Source: Methanosphaera sp.
GTDB lineage: Archaea; Methanobacteriota; Methanobacteria; Methanobacteriales; Methanobacteriaceae
Assembly: GCA_017430835.1 (NCBI GenBank)
Contig: JAFRMD010000143.1
Coordinates: 1 to 20,029 of the forward strand
Reading direction: 5' to 3'
DNA length: 20,029 nucleotides
Within the stretch, counting starts at the first letter, position 1; the number at the start of each line of letters is the position of its first letter. Both the position numbers and the translations under genes were made by a program. The notes beneath the pieces were generated by a model that did not search any database, was not told where the DNA came from, and worked only from the letters and a program-made list of their open reading frames with translations. Shown here piece after piece: positions 15,326 through 20,029 of the stretch.

Positions 15326-16168
15326 ATGGACTTTTTAGGAACAATTTTTTCTACAGGAAATGACTTTATAACAATGTTCCAAAGTGGAGGAATCATCGTA
15401 TATATCCTAACCATAATTGGATTATATGGTTTATTCCTAGCAATAGAAAAAATAAGATACCTGAGAAAAGCTTCAAAAGTTGATTTATCCGAATTAATGA
15501 TAATTGTGAATGAATCAATGGCGCATGGAGGATCACTAGAAGCATTACGGGCAATAGGAAATTATAAAACTCCAGTAGCACGTATTATCTCAGAAGCTCT
15601 GAAAATAGGCTACAGAAGTAAATCTGAAGTAGAAGACAACATGGAACAAGTATTCATTGTAGAAATGAGTAAAATGATGAAAGGTATGTCAACACTTCAA
15701 ACAATAATCGAAGTAGCTCCACTTATCGGATTAATAGGAACAGTTATAGGAATGTGGTACACATTCAAAGAACTAGGTATGAGCAGTGACATGACCTTAA
15801 TGGCAAACGGTATATACATAGCAATCATTACAACCATCTTCGGATTGGCTGTAGCAATCATACTCTTACCATTATACACGCACATAAAAAGTATGATTGA
15901 ACAACAATTAGACAACATTGAAATTGCCAAGAAGATGAGCAACTGGAGAAACGCTGAAATGAAAATATGGATTGAAAAAGATGTGGAAGAAGTAATTGAA
16001 GCACTACAAGAATCTCCAGGAATTATACAAGTAAAAGAAATTGATGACGAACAAGCAAATATTAAGCTCTACCTAAAACCAAACATGTTAGAAAAAGGTA
16101 TTAAAACAATTATACGAGAACGTTCCGATACACAGAATCGTATAGTTGAAAGTAAACTAAAACAATAG
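15326..16168 (+). CDS. exbB: ExbB/TolQ/MotA-family ion channel subunit
   Basis: Forms, with ExbD, a membrane motor that uses proton or sodium flow to move a partner protein. Three membrane spans are visible at about 22-42, 127-147 and 162-184, with a cytoplasmic loop between the first and second, as in ExbB/TolQ. The segment APLIGLIGTVIGMWYTF is the family's conserved second helix. After the third helix a 95-residue charged cytoplasmic tail follows, longer than in many bacterial ExbB proteins, with the small alpha/beta-like segment IIQVKEIDDEQANIKLYLKP. The ATG is preceded by AGGAGTT. exbD follows after 17 bases. No tonB or outer-membrane receptor gene is nearby, so the driven partner is unknown. 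Confidence 0.92.
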   Translation: MDFLGTIFSTGNDFITMFQSGGIIVYILTIIGLYGLFLAIEKIRYLRKASKVDLSELMIIVNESMAHGGSLEALRAIGNYKTPVARIISEALKIGYRSKSEVEDNMEQVFIVEMSKMMKGMSTLQTIIEVAPLIGLIGTVIGMWYTFKELGMSSDMTLMANGIYIAIITTIFGLAVAIILLPLYTHIKSMIEQQLDNIEIAKKMSNWRNAEMKIWIEKDVEEVIEALQESPGIIQVKEIDDEQANIKLYLKPNMLEKGIKTIIRERSDTQNRIVESKLKQ

Positions 16169-16185
16169 GTTATGAGGGTTAAACA

Positions 16186-16596
16186 ATGTCAATAGATACT
16201 AAAAGATATAAAGACAAGGTTGCACATCAAACACCCAACATTAACCTAGTACCATTACTAGATGTAATATTTACAATAATGATATTCCTATTAGTAGTGT
16301 TAAGTCAACACCCACTAGATCAAGCTCCCGAAAATTATACTCAGGAACAAATATCATCAAAGCCTACAACAGGAATGGGTGATTCAGAATATTATCTGTT
16401 ACCCCTAAATGGACTTAAAAAAGTAACAGTAAACGGTATAGACCATTCAAATGATATAAGAAAAGGAGCAATAGCTGTTCATACAAGAGTAATGGATGAA
16501 GGACAAATAATGATGGACTCGTCGACAGGAACAATAACAATTCAGTCACCTGAAGACTTAGTTGATGTAGCAGTAAAAGCACCCGTAATGAATTAA
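16186..16596 (+). CDS. exbD: ExbD/TolR-family ion channel subunit
   Basis: Partner of ExbB in the ion-driven complex. The 136-residue protein has a short cytoplasmic N-terminus and a single span at about 22-40, LVPLLDVIFTIMIFLLVVL. That span contains Asp26 at the place of the essential ion-carrying aspartate of ExbD/TolR. The outer part (41-136) is short and does not obviously match the TolR/ExbD periplasmic fold in its first half. Its second half, TRVMDEGQIMMDSSTGTITIQSPEDL, may form a small beta region. GAGGG lies about 9 bases before the start, and the gap to purO is 24 bases, so exbB-exbD-purO is probably one operon. Confidence 0.9.
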   Translation: MSIDTKRYKDKVAHQTPNINLVPLLDVIFTIMIFLLVVLSQHPLDQAPENYTQEQISSKPTTGMGDSEYYLLPLNGLKKVTVNGIDHSNDIRKGAIAVHTRVMDEGQIMMDSSTGTITIQSPEDLVDVAVKAPVMN

Positions 16597-16620
16597 TTAA
16601 AAAAAAAGAGATGTATTATA

Positions 16621-17229
16621 ATGTATTTAGGAAGAATAATATCAATAGGAAGTAATAAAGATGGAGTAATCGCTTCATACAGAGTATCAAGCAGATCATT
16701 CCCAAACAGACAGACAGTAGTTAATGGACAGAAAGCATCAATCGTTCCAACAGAGGGCTCTGAAGATGACATATACAAAAACCCATACATAAGCTATAAC
16801 TGTGTAGATATCATAGATGACATTTGTGTAATAACAAATGGTTCACACACCGACATTATAGCCGGTAAAATTCGTGAAGGAATGAACATGAGAGATGCAG
16901 TAGCATTAAGTTTACTGGCAATGGACTATGAAAAAGATGATTACAACACCCCACGTATTGGTGGAGCAATTAATCTGGATGGGGAAGGATTTATTGGAAT
17001 AATACGTGACGATGGAATAGAAGTAATTAAAGTAAACCCTGGAGAGGTATTTTACGTGTCCACATATGAACATAACAGTCCAATAAAGGTAGAATTTGTT
17101 GCATCCAATGCAGAAGAAGCTGCCGAATACATATTTGGTAAAGGTTCATTTGAAGAATTCACTAACCCTGTAACATCCTGTGCAGTCTTTGGAAAAGACA
17201 AATGGGAAATAAGTTACAAAAACCCTTAA
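16621..17229 (+). CDS. purO: IMP cyclohydrolase, archaeal type
   Basis: Closes 5-formamidoimidazole-4-carboxamide ribotide to IMP, the last step of purine synthesis in archaea that lack the bacterial PurH cyclohydrolase. The 202-residue product matches the PurO family closely: MYLGRIISIG at the start, YRVSSRSFPNR (residues 20-30), NPYISYNC, NGSHTDIIAGKIREGMN and LSLLAMDYEKDDYNTPRI, then NPVTSCAVF near the end. These are the landmark segments of the structurally studied Methanothermobacter enzyme. AGAGATG precedes the ATG by about 8 bases. It lies 24 bases after exbD; the metabolic link to ExbBD is not apparent. Confidence 0.96.
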   Translation: MYLGRIISIGSNKDGVIASYRVSSRSFPNRQTVVNGQKASIVPTEGSEDDIYKNPYISYNCVDIIDDICVITNGSHTDIIAGKIREGMNMRDAVALSLLAMDYEKDDYNTPRIGGAINLDGEGFIGIIRDDGIEVIKVNPGEVFYVSTYEHNSPIKVEFVASNAEEAAEYIFGKGSFEEFTNPVTSCAVFGKDKWEISYKNP

Positions 17230-17238
17230 TCACCAACC

Positions 17239-17250
17239 CCTATTTTTTTC
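17239..17250 (+). terminator. T-tract terminator after purO
   Basis: Seven T (17243-17249) after a C-rich stretch, about 14 bases past the purO stop. Beyond it, 17250-17528 is A/T-rich with several TATA-like stretches (for example about 17418-17425 and 17468-17474), any of which could serve the following adhesin gene; no single one can be chosen. Confidence 0.5.
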
Positions 17251-17528
17251 GAAAGTCATTTTTAAAGTATCACCCTATGGATTTTAACAAGTTACCCCTC
17301 TTTTAATCCGACAATAGTAATAATTATTATGAAAATATTATTAATAAAAAATGTTAATTACTAAAAAGACATAGAAATAAATATAAATAAAAATTACTTA
17401 AACAGAATAAAAAAATATTTTATAATTGATTGAATTAAGTAACTTTTATAATTTCTTAAAAAAAATATTATAAATCTAAAAAATTAATCAAAAAACAAAA
17501 TAAAAAGAAAAGATTATAGTGATTAGAA

Positions 17529-20029
17529 ATGAATAAGAAAATGAAAACAATATTCTTATTAACAACAATTTTAATCTTACTAGTAGGAATAAGCTGTGCA
17601 GCAGCAAACACAGACAACACAACAACAAAAATCAAAACAACAGACACGACAAAACAAATACAGAGTACAACAAGCAAAGACACAAAAAAAGTTGAAAATA
17701 AGAATACGGATAATAAAAAAACAATAAACAAAACAAAGACCAAAAACGTGAAAAAAGCACCTGTTAGAGAAATTAAAGTAAATGATTCAAACTATGACTC
17801 ACACTTTGACAAATACTCAACACTAAAAACAAACACGATAGGAAACGGAAGTACAATCACATTCTCAGGTGACATTAAAAACAAAGACTTCACATTTGAC
17901 AATACACAGGTTACAGTAAAAAATGATGGAACAAGCACTTTATACAACACTACAATAACTGTACAAAACAATGCAAAAATTACATTTGATGGACTAAAAA
18001 TTAACAACTTCAACAAGGAACAAGAGGGACAAGAATACACAATACTACTAGAATCCAAGGGAAACACCATAAAAAATAGTGAAATAAAAGTAATCAATGA
18101 AGATAATCCAGTCAAAACAATACTGATAGCTGAAGACAACAACCAAATAATAAACACAAAAATAAACACAACCACACCTTCTGTAAATGTAGATTATCAT
18201 GAAATATACGTTGGAGAATCATATGCCTCCGGAATATTCATAAAATCATCAAACAATCTCGTTAAGAATTGTCAAATATACTATGATGGAGAAGAATACA
18301 ATCAAATTAAAGATTCTGATGCTACAGTAGATGGAATAGACATACAATCCAAAGGAGAAAAATTTTGGATTACAGGAAACACCATAAACAACACTTCAGT
18401 TAAAGTACTTGGAGGAAAATTTGCCTATGGAATTAACATAGGAAGAGCAAAAAATACGAAACTAGACTCCAACAATATAAATGTTACCTCCAAATACTAC
18501 AGTTCAGCAATACAGATATTCGATAATGACGACACCAAAATAAGTGGTAAAATATATTCAAAGGCAACAGAAGAAGCATACGGATTATATACAACAGCAA
18601 TGGCAATAGGAGTATCACGTAATGTAAACCTCAATAAGTTAGACATGGAAGTTGAAGCACCAAAATCAAGAGCAGTGCTGATTGAAGGGGGAAGCAACAC
18701 AAACATCACGGACTCAACATATAAAGTTAAAGGTTCTAATGCAACAGCAATAATCTGTCAACAAGACTATAAAAACAACACCCCAGTAGGATTGAATATA
18801 AAAAACGTGATAGTAACCCTGGAAAGAGATGATACAAGTAACATCATGGCATTCTATAGATGTGCAAATGTTACAATCACAGACTCAACATTCGCAAGCG
18901 AAAACGGAAAAGAAATAATATTCATCGAATGTAACGGCTCAATAGTGCGAGAAAACTATATAAAAATAGACAACGGCGAAAAAATAGGAGATGAAGCAGT
19001 AATTACAGACAACCCTAAAGACATAATAGAATTTAACACACCAAAATCCTATGCACAACTACAGAAAGAAAACACACGATTTATAAATACCATAAATGAA
19101 CAAAACAAAACAATAACCCAACAAAACAAAAATATTACTGACTTAAAAAATCAAAACAATAACCTAACTAAAGAAAAAAATAAATTAGAAGAAAAAGTCA
19201 AACAACTAAACAAAAAAATATCAGAGAACACTAAGTTAAAAACAAAAGTAACAATAAAAAAAATAACCACTGCAATTGGAAAAACTGTAACATTAACTGC
19301 AAATATTAAAGATTCAAAATCCAAAGCAGTAACAAGTGGAAAAGTATTATTTAAAGTAAATAATGCAGCATTAAAAGACAGCAATAAAAACATATTATAT
19401 GCCAATGTTGTTAAAGGAAAAGCCAGTATCAAATATACTGTGCCAGCATCATGGATTAAAAAAGCACCAAAAATACAAGCAATATACTATGGAGACGACA
19501 AATACCAAAATAGCAACATAACAAAGACAGGAATTATAAAAGTAAACAAGGGAACAAACAAAATAACAATAAGCCCTAGCACAAAAACTATCCAGGCAGG
19601 CAAAAAAATAACATTCACCATAAAACACATTGACAGCAATACAAAAAAAGGATTAAATTCCAAAATAGTACTTAAAGTAAATGGTAAAAAAATTACGGTC
19701 AAAATAAAAAATGGTGAAGGAAAAACATCATATACCGTTCCAAGAGGAAGTGATGCACAGACAATCAAAGCAACTGCGACCTATTCATCTAAAGTATACA
19801 AAAAAACAACAGCCAGCACAACATTCAAAGTAGTTAAAACAACACCCACAATCAAGATAACTAAGATAACTTACAAAAACAAGAAAACCACTGTCAAAGC
19901 AAACCTCAACGATGCAACCAATAAACTATTAAACAAGAACGTGAAAGTTACAATAAAAGTAGATGGAAAAGTAGTTCTTAAAAACAAAGTAGTAAAAAAT
20001 GGTAAACTCACATCTTCATTTAAAAAAGC
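17529..20029 (+). CDS. Large secreted adhesin-like protein, 3' end outside window
   Basis: Open from ATG to the right edge (833 codons visible, no stop). Residues 5-26 form a signal peptide ending CAAA, followed by a Thr/Lys/Asn-rich linker to about 80. Residues about 100-500 show repeated short strands with NTINN/ITDST-type turns, as in right-handed parallel beta-helix (pectate-lyase-like) surface proteins. Residues about 506-567 are a coiled coil (QLQKENTRFINTINEQNKT...). From 568 on there are at least three Lys/Thr-rich Ig-like units, with TLTANIKD, GKVLFKVN and AIYYGDDKYQNS near 580-670 as recognisable features. This matches the adhesin-like proteins of Methanosphaera and Methanobrevibacter. 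Many N-x-S/T sequons suggest glycosylation. The role is probably attachment or contact with other cells; substrate unknown. The start is the first ATG, with only a weak GTGAT before it; ATG at 17541 is an alternative. Confidence 0.88.
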   Translation, partial: MNKKMKTIFLLTTILILLVGISCAAANTDNTTTKIKTTDTTKQIQSTTSKDTKKVENKNTDNKKTINKTKTKNVKKAPVREIKVNDSNYDSHFDKYSTLKTNTIGNGSTITFSGDIKNKDFTFDNTQVTVKNDGTSTLYNTTITVQNNAKITFDGLKINNFNKEQEGQEYTILLESKGNTIKNSEIKVINEDNPVKTILIAEDNNQIINTKINTTTPSVNVDYHEIYVGESYASGIFIKSSNNLVKNCQIYYDGEEYNQIKDSDATVDGIDIQSKGEKFWITGNTINNTSVKVLGGKFAYGINIGRAKNTKLDSNNINVTSKYYSSAIQIFDNDDTKISGKIYSKATEEAYGLYTTAMAIGVSRNVNLNKLDMEVEAPKSRAVLIEGGSNTNITDSTYKVKGSNATAIICQQDYKNNTPVGLNIKNVIVTLERDDTSNIMAFYRCANVTITDSTFASENGKEIIFIECNGSIVRENYIKIDNGEKIGDEAVITDNPKDIIEFNTPKSYAQLQKENTRFINTINEQNKTITQQNKNITDLKNQNNNLTKEKNKLEEKVKQLNKKISENTKLKTKVTIKKITTAIGKTVTLTANIKDSKSKAVTSGKVLFKVNNAALKDSNKNILYANVVKGKASIKYTVPASWIKKAPKIQAIYYGDDKYQNSNITKTGIIKVNKGTNKITISPSTKTIQAGKKITFTIKHIDSNTKKGLNSKIVLKVNGKKITVKIKNGEGKTSYTVPRGSDAQTIKATATYSSKVYKKTTASTTFKVVKTTPTIKITKITYKNKKTTVKANLNDATNKLLNKNVKVTIKVDGKVVLKNKVVKNGKLTSSFKK

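Noticed and set aside
17468..19768. Minus-strand Phe/Val-rich ORFs opposite the adhesin gene
   Set aside because: Long antisense ORFs are expected opposite Lys/Thr/Asn-rich repeats; the plus frame is continuous and has a signal peptide.

Overview
The window looks like chromosomal DNA of a low-GC methanogenic archaeon of the order Methanobacteriales, most likely a Methanosphaera-type organism. The support is: archaeal IMP cyclohydrolase PurO, archaeal dihydroneopterin aldolase MptD (methanopterin), the tRNA wyosine enzyme Taw1, archaeal-type triosephosphate isomerase, CCA-less tRNA genes with archaeal TATA boxes, very AT-rich spacers, and two long secreted adhesin-like proteins of the kind these methanogens carry. 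The species call is an inference from gene content; no comparison was run.

Layout. (1) 1-233, minus: tRNA cluster Thr(UGU)-Pro(UGG)-Tyr(GUA), the Tyr gene cut by the window edge. (2) 396-2327, minus: triosephosphate isomerase then phosphoglycerate kinase, a two-gene glycolysis/gluconeogenesis operon. (3) 2594-4741, plus: a secreted, repeat-rich, sequon-dense surface protein broken by three successive one-base losses; each ORF continues the same repeat pattern and the third loss restores the original phase. (4) 4888-6863, plus: Taw1 and a secreted DUF1002 protein. (5) 6917-10786, minus: tightly packed korD-korA-korB-korC-sucC, which links succinyl-CoA and 2-oxoglutarate in the incomplete reductive TCA branch. 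(6) 10787-11457: a 671-base AT-rich gene-free stretch with palindromes, hairpins and four exact copies of a 12-base direct repeat, leading into a probable ribbon-helix-helix/coiled-coil protein (11458-12177). (7) 12186-14368, minus: archaetidylserine synthase, a membrane-anchored SAF/CpaB-like protein, and MptD. (8) 14598-17229, plus: RNase HII, an ExbB/ExbD ion-channel pair, and PurO. (9) 17529 to the right edge, plus: a large adhesin-like protein (signal peptide, beta-helix, coiled coil, Ig-like repeats), 3' end outside the window.

Most genes are housekeeping: central carbon, cofactor, lipid, tRNA modification, purine synthesis. The parts most worth attention are the iteron-like repeat block plus DNA-binding/coiled-coil gene, the triply frameshifted surface protein, the TonB-less ExbBD pair in an organism expected to lack an outer membrane, and a change in silent-site composition along the + strand. 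The iteron/RHH-coiled-coil unit is my best candidate for an undescribed system: it resembles segregation or terminus-organising modules, but that function is a hypothesis.
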